DNA of 64,000 nucleotides from Bin5 sp009843665 (GTDB taxonomy: Bacteria; Chloroflexota; Anaerolineae; Caldilineales; Caldilineaceae). The stretch spans positions 5,270,001 through 5,334,000 of the forward strand of contig OZ244818.1 of NCBI GenBank assembly GCA_965220285.1. The letters run 5' to 3'. The translations under genes and the position numbers were made by a program. Positions 25,601 to 32,906 of this stretch are shown in pieces. The stretch's first letter is position 1. Every line of letters starts with the position of its first letter. Under the pieces are notes generated by a model, which had not been told where the DNA came from, did not search any database, and saw only the letters and a program-made list of their open reading frames with translations.

Positions 25601-26703
25601 ACCAATGGCATCGCGGACGTTGCCAGCTCAAGCAGCTTGTCTTTGAGCGGATCGATGATGATGGAGACCTGGACCAGAATGTCCCGCCAGATGGCCCCCA
25701 GCGTCCCGTACTGGACGCTGAGAGAGTCAGCCGCGCCCTCCATTTCGGCCAGCTTGGTAATGCCGGCGTCCAACCCTTCCGTAAAGCTGACGCCGAGGTC
25801 CTCGGCCATCGTGCCGAAGATGGCGATCTGGGCCTGGCTGCGAGCAAGCGGGTCTTCGATGCCCTCCAGCCCCCCTACGATTTCGTCGAAGTAGTCGGCC
25901 CACGTCGCGTCGCCGGACGCCACCTGCGCCTGGATGGCCGCGAAGTCCAGACCCATCGCGGTGAAGGCCTCGGAAACGCCTTTCGCATTCTCGTTCAGGC
26001 GAATGCCCATCTCCTTCACCGCGTCGGCGATCTTGTCGGTGCCCAGAACGCCGCCGGCCGACCCCGTTTCCATAATCGAAAAGAACTGGTCGGCGGAGAA
26101 TCCGGCATCGTCGAACAGGTTGCTGTACTCGCCGATCGAGTCGAGGAAGTCGCCTGACTTGTCGAGGCCGCGCTGAAAGCCCGCGGCCACCAGGTCGAAG
26201 GCCTGCGTTGGGTCCAGGTCCTCGAACTCGTTGGTGAGCGTCGCCACCGCCTCAATGACCTCTTCGACCGGCGGGCCGAAGGCGTCAGAGATCATGAACG
26301 CCTTCTTGGTCAGCTCTTCTTCACTGCCAACGGCATCCTTCAGATGCTTCGACAGGAAGGCCACGGCAGCGCCGGCCTCCTGCACGTTTTCACCGAAATT
26401 GTCCCCGAAAATGCTGCGCGAGATTTCAGCCAGGCGTTCGGCTTCCTCCCGCGTCGTGCCGAGGCTGGCCTGGATCTGCCGGGCGGCGGCGTCGGTGTCA
26501 TTAGAGACATTCAGGGCCGCCACGCCAATGGAAACGATGGCAGCGCCGGCCGCCGCCGCGCCAGTCGCCACCGCGCCGCCGATGAATCCGGCCGCCCGCG
26601 AGCCAAAGCCTTTGGCCTTGCCCTCGGTCTGCTCGAATTTCTTGTCCAGATCGGATGTGTCGCCGCCGAAAAAAAGAACGGCATCCCCGAGACGGAATGC
26701 CAT
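22687..26703 (-). CDS. tail tape measure protein with 42-residue repeats
   Basis: A 1338-residue protein that sets tail length and sits in the tail lumen until DNA ejection. The N-terminal part has the TP901-type segment (ETEGKAKGFGS region, then VSIGVAALNVSNDTDAAARQ); hydrophobic and helical blocks follow. From residue 541 to 876 there are eight nearly identical 42-residue units starting LDWGAIGTA and ending WQLLKDAW plus two residues, with more diverged units on both sides and again at about 1000-1230 (LDWGAIGAD, LDWGVIGTN, LDWPSIGAN, IDWAAVGTA, IDWKSIGIN). Regular Trp residues are typical of tape measure repeats. The C-terminus is a helical tail-end domain. Confidence 0.9.
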   Translation of the reverse strand: MAFRLGDAVLFFGGDTSDLDKKFEQTEGKAKGFGSRAAGFIGGAVATGAAAAGAAIVSIGVAALNVSNDTDAAARQIQASLGTTREEAERLAEISRSIFGDNFGENVQEAGAAVAFLSKHLKDAVGSEEELTKKAFMISDAFGPPVEEVIEAVATLTNEFEDLDPTQAFDLVAAGFQRGLDKSGDFLDSIGEYSNLFDDAGFSADQFFSIMETGSAGGVLGTDKIADAVKEMGIRLNENAKGVSEAFTAMGLDFAAIQAQVASGDATWADYFDEIVGGLEGIEDPLARSQAQIAIFGTMAEDLGVSFTEGLDAGITKLAEMEGAADSLSVQYGTLGAIWRDILVQVSIIIDPLKDKLLELATSAMPLVKSAAQTIADFLKGDFKSGAEETKGVLEAISMEVAPVAGAIRALIDEIKVLWEQYGPAVLAALAVSWSVAMAVVRFVLNDVKDVLSVVTSFLKGDWKSAWDTVRQNLASRVRSIWRMMRSIVSAIKSSFSQVDWGAIGTGLMLAVVLAAGMVWNLFVDAVSGAWQLLSDAWNALDWGAIGTAFMDAIALAAGIAWNLVVAGAEAAWQLLKDAWNALDWGAIGTAFMDAIAFAAGIAWNLVVAGAEAAWQLLKDAWDALDWGAIGTALMDAIAFAAGIAWNLVVAGAEAAWQLLKDAWAALDWGAIGTALMDAIAFAAGIAWNLIVAGAEAAWQLLKDAWAALDWGAIGTALMDAIAFAAGIAWNLVVAGAEAAWQLLKDAWDALDWGAIGTALMDAIAFAAGIAWNLVVAGAEAAWQLLKDAWDALDWGAIGTALMDAIAFAAGIAWNLIVAGAEAAWQLLKDAWAALDWGAIGTALMDAIAFAAGIAWNLIVAGASGAWQLLKDAWNALDWAAIGTAFMDAIKDAASTAWEALLNTGEGSEGGIGKWFSDLKTKFQEMEWASIGADIGGAIVDGVNKAVLALAGGIDILSGFIAGADGAAAAESIVNFVDSAVGAADAQSPLSKLVAAIFNLLKEAFQYLYDFLITLIPGLYDILAEEMAALDWGAIGADLMMAIVVAAGFVWQLFLDSASAIWQFLKDAWAELDWGVIGTNLMQLIRDAAEVVWNALVAFVPQLFNLIGLAFAVLDWPSIGANLMQLVRTAAEAVWAALVAYSTTLYQNLSDKFDEIDWAAVGTALMDAITAAAIAAWSTIVNSATRLYLRFKNKFSEIDWKSIGINIINGIKNGVLGAAAGLGRAAAAAAKSALDHAKSFLGIQSPSMRAAEEIGRPFGAGIAVGIEEEARGIAETLEAALRGALDGQAGVQTAAAGVGPVQLTVYQSFNGSPDSPATISRASGTGLLDALQRLGLPG
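24076..25083 (-). repeat. eight tandem 126-bp repeats in the tape measure gene
   Basis: Eight units of exactly 126 bases (42 codons) in register, differing at few positions, bordered by diverged units. The homogeneity of the inner units against the flanks points to recent expansion or gene conversion. Confidence 0.9.
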
Positions 26704-26731
26704 TGGTCACCTCTCTATTGCTGTGCCGTCT

Positions 26732-26995
26732 TCACGAAATGGCCATCATCGGTGACAGGTCTTCGTCGCTGCCGCCCTCGATGTCGCCCTGCTCTTTTTC
26801 ACCCCTGCCCCAGACCGCAGCTGCGATGATCTGCGCTTCGAATCGCTTGCGCTCGCCGTAGGCGACGAGCATCTCGTGGGCCAGGCGTCCCGGCAGCGCC
26901 TCAATCTGCGCCATCGTCATTCCCCACTCGGCGCGGGCGAGCTCGATGAAGGCGCCTTCCGAGTCAGGCCACGGCTCACGAGTCTCCGCAGTCCG
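26732..26995 (-). CDS. tail assembly chaperone, frameshift extension (T-like part)
   Basis: This is the reading frame -1 to the upstream chaperone gene. It has an ATG at 26920 (62-residue product) overlapping the upstream stop as ATGA, but protein-like sequence extends further up (WPDSEGAFIELARAEWGMTM) to the slippery heptamer at 26995-27001. A slip there gives a fusion of 127 + 87 residues. This is the G/GT arrangement of siphoviruses, where the minor long product recruits the tape measure protein; the tape measure gene follows at once. Confidence 0.7.
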   Translation of the reverse strand, partial: RTAETREPWPDSEGAFIELARAEWGMTMAQIEALPGRLAHEMLVAYGERKRFEAQIIAAAVWGRGEKEQGDIEGGSDEDLSPMMAIS

Positions 26996-27375
26996 AAAGG
27001 GTCGGACATCTCCAGGAGCGCCAGAAGGGCCAGAATCAGCTGCCGCTGGGTAGCCGTATCCTCTATGCTTTCACGCGCCGCCTCGAGCGCAGCGTCATAT
27101 ACGCAGATAAAGTCGACGATCGCGTCCGGCACCTCGAGCAGTATGCGCTCAACGACCGGCACCAGGCTCATCAAGTCGCTGAGCGTAGATTCGGCGCTGA
27201 TGTCCTCGGACTCCTTGAGTGACTCCATGGCCGGCTTGATCTGGTCCAGCAGGATCGGCCAGAGTTGCTTCGAGCGCCGGTGGGACGCCTCGCGCACGGT
27301 GTAGGTGGTCTCGCCGAGCACGATCTCCGCGGTGCGGATGGCGCTCAGGCTGGGGGCATTACTGTTGTCGCTCAT
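26917..27375 (-). CDS. tail assembly chaperone (G-like)
   Basis: A 152-residue, mostly helical protein between the tail tube gene and the tape measure gene, the normal place of the major tail chaperone. It starts with a beta hairpin (AEIVLGETTYTVREA) and then helices, as in this group. Codons 126-127 (Pro-Phe) form a C CCT TTC heptamer in the correct phase for -1 slippage. Without slippage the frame ends PSSSSPAPSGE. Family call rests on context and the frameshift site, not on direct similarity. Confidence 0.65.
   Translation of the reverse strand: MSDNSNAPSLSAIRTAEIVLGETTYTVREASHRRSKQLWPILLDQIKPAMESLKESEDISAESTLSDLMSLVPVVERILLEVPDAIVDFICVYDAALEAARESIEDTATQRQLILALLALLEMSDPFGLRRLVSRGLTRKAPSSSSPAPSGE
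26995..27001 (-). promoter_or_regulatory. -1 ribosomal frameshift heptamer C CCT TTC
   Basis: Reading CCCTTTC on the minus strand, of form X XXY YYZ, exactly in the frame of the 152-residue gene (CCT is codon 126). The -1 frame after it stays open for 87 codons. Confidence 0.7.
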
Positions 27376-27541
27376 TGCATTTCCTCATGCTGGCTTGTGC
27401 ATCTTGTCGATTTCGGCGCGCTCCGGAGCTTCCTGGAGGCTGCCCGGGCAGCTGCAGCCGGGCCCACGTGGATCCAGGCCTGCGCCCTCTTCGAAGCGGC
27501 CGCCATACAACATGCACAAAAAATCGGTCTCAGCGCGTCTC

Positions 27542-28147
27542 TTACTTCGCGTCCGCGGTCACGTAGTGCATCTGCGCGACCTGGCCGCTTGCGTCCTCAT
27601 ACAGCGCGTAGCAGACGATGGGAATCACCGATTCGCCGCCCTGGGCAAAGGGTGTCTCTCCGTCCGGTTCGATGGAAGCCTCGTAGACTCTCCAGCGGAT
27701 CGGCTGCTTCTTCCCGGTCGCATCCTGGCGAAACGCCTCCATGCCGACGCAGTAGGGCGGATTGTCCTGGCCGGCGCCGACCTTGAGATCCGTGAAAGCC
27801 TTCTGGCCGGCAGCGGCCGCGGTCTCCACCAGGGTGCTGTCGGGAAAGACCAGTTTTAGGTTGGCAGGCGTGTACTCCATCACGGTGAAGGCAAAGGCGA
27901 TCTGACGCTCCGTGGGGGTCCGCTTGAGGCCCATAATGAACTCTTCCGCCCTCGACTCGTGCATCGTGACCGAGTGCCGCATCTGCACGCCGGAGCCCCG
28001 CATCAGCAGGCCGACGCGTTCCCAGCCGCCGCCCCAGTCGGCCCCGTACTCAACGGTCGACTCATCAGGCAGGTCGGTGTTCGGCGTGGTGTGCCGGTAC
28101 ATCCGGCCCGGGCCGATGATGATGTTGTTGATTCGCTGCGTTGTCAT
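27542..28147 (-). CDS. major tail (tube) protein
   Basis: A 201-residue protein with the outline of siphovirus tube proteins: a start INNIIIGPGRMYRHTTPNTD, a repeated strand pattern and a mid-part ERQIAFAFTVMEYTPANLK like that of tube subunits. It lies between the tail terminator-like gene and the tail chaperone pair, the standard place. It would polymerise into the tail tube around the tape measure protein. About 165 bases separate it from the chaperone gene, the largest gap within the tail block, perhaps holding expression signals. Confidence 0.7.
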   Translation of the reverse strand: MTTQRINNIIIGPGRMYRHTTPNTDLPDESTVEYGADWGGGWERVGLLMRGSGVQMRHSVTMHESRAEEFIMGLKRTPTERQIAFAFTVMEYTPANLKLVFPDSTLVETAAAAGQKAFTDLKVGAGQDNPPYCVGMEAFRQDATGKKQPIRWRVYEASIEPDGETPFAQGGESVIPIVCYALYEDASGQVAQMHYVTADAK

Positions 28148-28163
28148 CTGCAGTTTCTCCCTT

Positions 28164-28583
28164 TTAGCTCCATGCCTTTATCGACAGGTCGATCTGCCGT
28201 TCGTGGACATTGAGCTCATCTTCGTAGTCGTCGTCCTGGCCCAGCACCACCAGCTCGCGGATGCCCGGGCCCACGTGCGCCGACAGCGTCGTGATGACGG
28301 CCTTGGCTAGCTGTTCCATCTCCTGGTAGCGGTAGGAGAAGCAGACGACGCGCCAGAGCTGGTTGCGCAGACTCATATCGTCTTCGGACGCAATCGGCGC
28401 GGACTGGTCGCGCATGTCGTAGATAATCGCCGGCAGCTGCTCGAGCTGCTTGCGGTCGTCCTGCACCCGGATCTGCGGGAAGACGCGTGTCTTGTACTCA
28501 TCTTCGTCCCACGTCAGACTGACGATGTCCGGGCTGCTCTCCAGCGCCTCCACCAGCTCCTCGGCGATCGTGGCGTCGTTCAC
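28164..28583 (-). CDS. tail terminator/completion protein
   Basis: A 139-residue protein overlapping the HK97 gp10-like gene by four bases. N-terminal helix (TIAEELVEALESSPDIVSL) followed by strands and a C-terminal strand (HERQIDLSIKAW) fit the small alpha/beta tail terminators that cap the tube. Assigned mainly by position between the gp10-like and the tube genes. Confidence 0.55.
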   Translation of the reverse strand: MNDATIAEELVEALESSPDIVSLTWDEDEYKTRVFPQIRVQDDRKQLEQLPAIIYDMRDQSAPIASEDDMSLRNQLWRVVCFSYRYQEMEQLAKAVITTLSAHVGPGIRELVVLGQDDDYEDELNVHERQIDLSIKAWS

Positions 28584-28987
28584 AGCCCCACCGCCTTCGC
28601 CATGTGGTCTCTTGCCGCCCGGGTCGCGCGCGTGCGGTTGCCCTCAAGCGCCGGTCCGAGAAACGGCTGCGCGCGGTGGCGCCGCGTGCCGCGTTCCTGG
28701 AAGCCGCCGTAGAACTGCGAGAACCCGGCAACGGCCGTGCCCTTCCTCAGCTTCGGCGGTCGGCGCCGGCCCTTGCCCCCGCGGTAGCTCGATCTGCCGC
28801 CGGCCGCCTTGGCATAGCCGGACTTGCGCAGCCGTCCGCTTCGCCTCGGCGTCAGCGGACGCGCCGCGGACAGTACGACCTTGGCGCCCTCGTACAGCGC
28901 CGCGGCCTTCTCCCTGTCGACCGCCTGCTGCAGCTCGCGGCCGTTCCAGGAGATCTGAACCACCGTGTTCCGGATTTCGACCGTCAC
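28580..28987 (-). CDS. HK97 gp10-like neck/tail-completion protein
   Basis: A 135-residue protein with the HK97-gp10 pattern: KVVLSAARPLTPRRSGRLRK in the first half and FYGGFQERGTRRHRAQPFL near the end. Members sit at the head-tail junction. The start overlaps the stop of the upstream gene by one base, so translation is coupled. It is basic in its middle part (SSYRGGKGRRRPPKLRKG). Confidence 0.8.
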   Translation of the reverse strand: MTVEIRNTVVQISWNGRELQQAVDREKAAALYEGAKVVLSAARPLTPRRSGRLRKSGYAKAAGGRSSYRGGKGRRRPPKLRKGTAVAGFSQFYGGFQERGTRRHRAQPFLGPALEGNRTRATRAARDHMAKAVGL

Positions 28988-29367
28988 TAGCGCACCTTGG
29001 CCCCCGGCCGGATGACGGTCACGTTCAGCCCGGCGATGTTGTCGAACTCGATGCTGGTGAAGCCCTTGTCGGTTCCTTCGCGCTCGTTATGCGCTTCGGG
29101 GCTGAAGGGCTCGTAGATCTCGTCCGAATCGGCGGGGATCGTCACCTCGCGGTCCGGCAGCTCGAGGTCGTACTGGTCCGGCGCGTTGGTCTTCATCTTC
29201 ATCTTGGCTGCGCCGGCGCCCTTGACGATGCGCAGCAGCTCCACGCCGGTGTTCTCGTACTTGTGCGCCATGTTGGCCGCCCAGACGAGGGCGCTGCCGT
29301 CCTCCTGCTTATTCCCTGCAAGCGCTTTTCCGCCCTTGGACGGCTTCAGGATCTGCATTCTTGCCAT
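28987..29367 (-). CDS. phage protein of unknown function (neck region)
   Basis: A 126-residue protein between the head-tail adaptor and gp10-like genes. It begins MARMQILKPSKGGKALAGNK; the second half is acidic with strands (YDLELPDREVTIPADSD). Not recognised. Sandwiched within the connector block, it is probably structural. Confidence 0.55.
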   Translation of the reverse strand: MARMQILKPSKGGKALAGNKQEDGSALVWAANMAHKYENTGVELLRIVKGAGAAKMKMKTNAPDQYDLELPDREVTIPADSDEIYEPFSPEAHNEREGTDKGFTSIEFDNIAGLNVTVIRPGAKVR

Positions 29368-29378
29368 TCGTTTCTCCT

Positions 29379-29765
29379 CTACGCGGCGCCGCCGCGGTAT
29401 TCACAGCGAATCAGTGTGCGCTCCCGCGTCCCGTCCGGGTCGACCGGCTCGGTCAGAATGTCGAGCCGCATGCCGTCCGGCAGCACCACCGACATGTCAG
29501 GCGTGATGTCGGTGCGGTAGCGCAGCTGGATGTCGTAGCTCGCTATCGGCAACTCCCCGCCGCTCACAATTGCCTCGCCCTTGCCGGTCTGGGCGCGGAC
29601 CTGGGCCCAGGCCTCCGATCTCCTGCGCGCCTCCTCATCCGTATCCCCATCCTTGCGGAAGGCCGGCTCCCACGTCGCTACCCTCTCCCCGCCGCGGTCG
29701 CGTGAACGGACCGGTCGGTCAAAGCGGATGCGGTTGCGAAGCGTGCCGGCGAAGGGCGCGTTCAC
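29379..29765 (-). CDS. head-tail adaptor (head closure) protein
   Basis: A 128-residue protein. The open frame runs further up but that part only shadows the connector gene; the GTG at 29765 overlaps the connector stop (GTGA) and gives the normal N-terminus NAPFAGTLRNRIRFDRPV. The pattern of strands with YDIQLRYRTDITPDMSVVL and LDILTEPVDPDGTRERTLIR fits the SPP1 gp16/Pfam head-tail joining family that plugs the portal after packaging. Confidence 0.75.
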   Translation of the reverse strand: MNAPFAGTLRNRIRFDRPVRSRDRGGERVATWEPAFRKDGDTDEEARRRSEAWAQVRAQTGKGEAIVSGGELPIASYDIQLRYRTDITPDMSVVLPDGMRLDILTEPVDPDGTRERTLIRCEYRGGAA

Positions 29766-30409
29766 TGCGGCCACCGCACTTTGTATGCGGCCATCAGCAT
29801 GCGGGCCGCAGGATTCGGGATCGCAATCACGCCAGGCTGCGTGCGATGCAGCTCGCGCTCGATGTAGAGCTCGCCGGCCATCATCAGGACAGCCTGCCTG
29901 AGCGGCGTGGGTATGTCCTCGGCATCGGCGTACCCCGCCACATAACGAACCCGGACGGCTTGCCGGTCGGGCGCATACGGGCGGCGCGGGTAGATGCCCG
30001 TGCCGTTGGTCGCGCGCACGCCCGATTGCGTCGCCAACGCCTGCAGCTCCCAGAATTCGGACGGCCACTCTTCGTATGCGCCGTCTTCGCCGCGGTAGGC
30101 GATCTCGACGACCTTTTGGACATGGCCCCAGGGCAGGTACAGTATCGACGAGGACGGAAACGCGGGCATGAATGCGTCGACGGCGACCTGGCCGAGCTTC
30201 TGGCCGGTGGACTGCTCCACGCCGGCCACAGCGGCCGCCAGGTACAGGTCGATAAGACTGTCCTCGTGGTCGTTGTCGACGCGCGCATGCGCCTTGACCT
30301 GGTCGCGCGTGACAGGCTCAATCGCGGGCACGTCGGCCGGCGCCGGGTTGACCGGCGCGGTCCGGCCGTACGGTATGTATATCTCCGATCGATACGCCAT
30401 GTCGCGCAT
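29762..30409 (-). CDS. head-tail connector (gp6/phiE125 gp8-like)
   Basis: A 215-residue protein with the N-terminal helical pattern of head-tail connectors: EPVTRDQVKAHARVDNDHED followed by LIDLYLAAAVAGVEQSTGQK. The C-terminal half (IPTPLRQAVLMMAGELYIER) is also helical as in the phiE125 gp8 group. It forms the ring below the portal. It shares one base with the preceding gene's end and overlaps the adaptor gene. Confidence 0.8.
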   Translation of the reverse strand: MRDMAYRSEIYIPYGRTAPVNPAPADVPAIEPVTRDQVKAHARVDNDHEDSLIDLYLAAAVAGVEQSTGQKLGQVAVDAFMPAFPSSSILYLPWGHVQKVVEIAYRGEDGAYEEWPSEFWELQALATQSGVRATNGTGIYPRRPYAPDRQAVRVRYVAGYADAEDIPTPLRQAVLMMAGELYIERELHRTQPGVIAIPNPAARMLMAAYKVRWPQ

Positions 30410-30591
30410 CAGGTCTCCATGGGTTCGTCGCTGGGCGGCGTGTGATGGGGCTTGATGTCCTCTTTCGCGATCTTGCGCGCGGCCTCGGCCACGATGAGCT
30501 CATTCGCTTCCTTGACCGGGAGGTCGTAGACCTTGCCGCGGATAAGAGTGCGATCGGGCGACGAGGCCATTTTCAGAATCTCAACGTTCAT
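30409..30591 (-). CDS. small phage protein of unknown function
   Basis: A 60-residue protein. The ATG at 30591 has AGGAGG seven bases upstream, better placed than the in-frame ATG at 30597. Sequence MNVEILKMASSPDRTLIRGK then VYDLPVKEANELIVAEAARK suggests a short strand pair and a helix. Lies between the acidic repeat protein and the connector. Function unknown. Confidence 0.5.
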   Translation of the reverse strand: MNVEILKMASSPDRTLIRGKVYDLPVKEANELIVAEAARKIAKEDIKPHHTPPSDEPMET

Positions 30592-30626
30592 GGGCATTCC
30601 TCCTGCTTGCAATCAGTTCGCCGGCT

Positions 30627-30968
30627 TTACGAGCCCGACTTTGCGGTCCGGCGCCGCTTGCGAGGCGCTTTCTTGGTCTCAGTCTCCGGGGGCTCATCGG
30701 CTGCCGGTTCTTCAGCTTCCGTCTCCGGAGTCTCATCGGCCGCCGGCTCTTCAGCTTCCGTCTCCGGAGTCTCATCGGCCGCCGGCTCGTCAGTCTCCGT
30801 CTCCGGAGTCTCATCGCCGGCGGGCTCTTCAGGTTCCGGCTCCGGAACCTCCTCGGCGTAGCCGCCGGCGACGAGCTCCTTGCCGTGGTCGTCAGACACC
30901 TCGATTTCCGAGCCAGGCTTTACTGCCCCGTCCGGCCCCGAACCGTGCACCAGCATCTTCACTTTCAT
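30627..30968 (-). CDS. acidic repeat protein of head region
   Basis: A 113-residue protein: a small beta N-terminus (KVKMLVHGSGPDGAVKPGSE), then residues 48-99 made of four 13-residue acidic units (type EPAADETPETEAE), and a basic C-terminal tail (KKAPRKRRRTAKSGS). Acidic stretch plus basic tail suggests low-complexity binding to capsid or DNA. Not recognised as a known family. Confidence 0.5.
   Translation of the reverse strand: MKVKMLVHGSGPDGAVKPGSEIEVSDDHGKELVAGGYAEEVPEPEPEEPAGDETPETETDEPAADETPETEAEEPAADETPETEAEEPAADEPPETETKKAPRKRRRTAKSGS
30672..30827 (-). repeat. four 39-bp tandem repeats encoding acidic units
   Basis: Four in-frame 39-base units within the acidic repeat gene; the inner two encode the same 13 residues. 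Confidence 0.8.
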
Positions 30969-30994
30969 GTTCTACCCCTTCCCTTGTTCTAGGC

Positions 30995-31447
30995 CTACGA
31001 CTTGTAGGCCGGTCCGGCAACCACTGCCTCTGCAGCGACGTCGTCGGTGCCCTTCGGCGGCACCGCGCGCGCACCGTAGCGGAGGGCGTGTGTCGCGCCG
31101 AAGGCAATATTGGCTACGGTCGACAGCACGTTGGCGCGCAGATAGCGCTGCAACGGCTTCTTGACTTCCACCCTGAGGACTTTGCCGTTGAGATCATCGT
31201 TGGCCGCGGAGGTCGCCGAAACCTCTTCGATGTCGAGCCTCTTGAAGCCGGTGGTCTTGCTGTCCGAGCCCTCGACCCGAATCTCGGCTTTTCCAGTTTT
31301 TACGCTGTCCGTGATGGGCACAACGAACAGTGCGCAGCTGAAGCCTGACATGTCAATAACTACGCTGTCAGAGTCGGTGTTGTTGGCGGCCGCAACTGCA
31401 TCCAAAACGATGTCGTGCAGACTTTCCGTGACAATTTCCATCTCCAC
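30995..31447 (-). CDS. putative capsid decoration/head protein
   Basis: A 150-residue strand-rich protein next to the major capsid gene, the usual place of a cement or decoration protein. Segments SVVIDMSGFSCALFVVPITD and LQRYLRANVLSTVANIAFGA resemble small phage head proteins that vary in family. No diagnostic motif; call from position. Confidence 0.5.
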   Translation of the reverse strand: MEMEIVTESLHDIVLDAVAAANNTDSDSVVIDMSGFSCALFVVPITDSVKTGKAEIRVEGSDSKTTGFKRLDIEEVSATSAANDDLNGKVLRVEVKKPLQRYLRANVLSTVANIAFGATHALRYGARAVPPKGTDDVAAEAVVAGPAYKS

Positions 31448-31489
31448 ACTCCCTTCGGCGCCGGCAGGCGCCGCTTGTTCTGCTTAGGC

Positions 31490-32869
31490 TTAGGAGCCGA
31501 GCTGCACGCGGGCAAAGGCCGGCGGCAGGACCGGCGCGCCGTCCGTGCACGCGCGCATGATGTACAGAATGAGGTTGTCGGTGGCGAACTGCTGGTCGAC
31601 CCGCTGGATCATCGTGTCGTAGGCGTCGGCGATCTGAAAGCCGCGGCGCCAGTTGCCCAGGATGCCGACATACTGATTTGCCGTGAATACGGCAGGGCAG
31701 AACTCGCTGATGTAGGCGCGGAATGACAGCAAGCGGTCGGGCTCTCGCCAGGATAGCGACATTTGCCAAACCGGATGACCGTCGCTGCCTCGCATTGTAG
31801 ACACTTGCCGGTAAAACTCACGGGCGCCGAACCAGGCCATGTTCTCATCCCAGAAGCCGCTGTGAATGTGCCACTTCGTCGACTGCAGTCCGACAAGCGA
31901 AATCTCGGTGGCGGAGTTGCCGCGCTTGACATCGCGGTCCGTCCCGATCCCGTTCGTCGAGTTCACCATGCAGCCCAGGGCTTCGTTCACCCCGTTGCCC
32001 ACGAAATAGGCGCGCTCCTCGGTGACGCCGCGCTTGTATCCCAGGCGCTCGACCAGCCAGGCGCTCAGCGAAGGCACCTGCATCGATGCGCGGAAGGACA
32101 TGGCAACGTACTTTTCCATCTCCTTCGGCCGCAGAACGCGTTTACCGAATTTGCCGATCGCCTCGGTGATCTTGCCCAGCTCGGACTTCCAGTCGGCGTC
32201 CTCGAGGTCCTTCTCGAGATAGGTCGTGCCCAGCGACTGCGCATCCACACGCGGAATCACATCAGCCATCTGGCGGATGTAGACCATGTCGTCCGCGATT
32301 TTGAGGATGTCGTTGTTCATCTGGATCGGGGCCAGCCAGAAACCGCCGAGCTCATCGAGATCCATCTGTGCGGCCCGCATGTTTTTTGGCGAGGTCGCCA
32401 GGTACTCCTCCATGTCCCGCTGGTACTCGGCCGAGCTGCGCCGGCCGAGGATTCTGCCCCAGTCCTCTTCCAGATTCGGATTGGGGATCTCGCTTTCGAG
32501 CGGGGCGGACGATCGCAGGTGCGCCGGGCCCTGGGCGTGCCAGCGGTACGGAACCGAGCGCGCGTCGAACTGCTCATGGTAGGCGCGCGTCATGCGTCTT
32601 GCCTGATTGGGCGTATCAGCGCCGCCGGAGTTTATGAACTCCGCCATCTCGCCCTGGATCTGAGCGATTCGGGCGGCCGAGTCCTTGGCCTGCTGCTCTC
32701 GCATCAGCGCCCTCTTGTCCATGCCTTCGTTGAACAGCCTGTCATGCCTTAGCTGTTCCCCCGGGTTCATGCCGCGCCCCTCGGCGACTGCCGCATCGGC
32801 GATTTGCTTGGCTTCCGAAAGACTCTGAGTGCCCTCGTCGAAAAGTCTCATCACATCCTGTTGTGACAT
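31490..32869 (-). CDS. HK97-fold major capsid protein
   Basis: A 459-residue protein starting at ATG 32869 with GAGGAG upstream. The first about 110 residues are helical and charged (EGTQSLSEAKQIADAAVAEG), the scaffold-like delta domain removed by the protease. After a linker the coat domain follows, with EYLATSPKNMRAAQMDLDELG, a typical N-arm and E-loop region, and SFRASMQVPSLSAWLVERLG, which fits the spine helix area. It forms the icosahedral shell. The protease gene directly upstream supports the HK97 assembly route. Confidence 0.8.
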   Translation of the reverse strand: MSQQDVMRLFDEGTQSLSEAKQIADAAVAEGRGMNPGEQLRHDRLFNEGMDKRALMREQQAKDSAARIAQIQGEMAEFINSGGADTPNQARRMTRAYHEQFDARSVPYRWHAQGPAHLRSSAPLESEIPNPNLEEDWGRILGRRSSAEYQRDMEEYLATSPKNMRAAQMDLDELGGFWLAPIQMNNDILKIADDMVYIRQMADVIPRVDAQSLGTTYLEKDLEDADWKSELGKITEAIGKFGKRVLRPKEMEKYVAMSFRASMQVPSLSAWLVERLGYKRGVTEERAYFVGNGVNEALGCMVNSTNGIGTDRDVKRGNSATEISLVGLQSTKWHIHSGFWDENMAWFGAREFYRQVSTMRGSDGHPVWQMSLSWREPDRLLSFRAYISEFCPAVFTANQYVGILGNWRRGFQIADAYDTMIQRVDQQFATDNLILYIMRACTDGAPVLPPAFARVQLGS

Positions 32870-32906
32870 CTCTCTACTCCTCTGCTCTATGCATGTGTTG
32901 TCGCTC

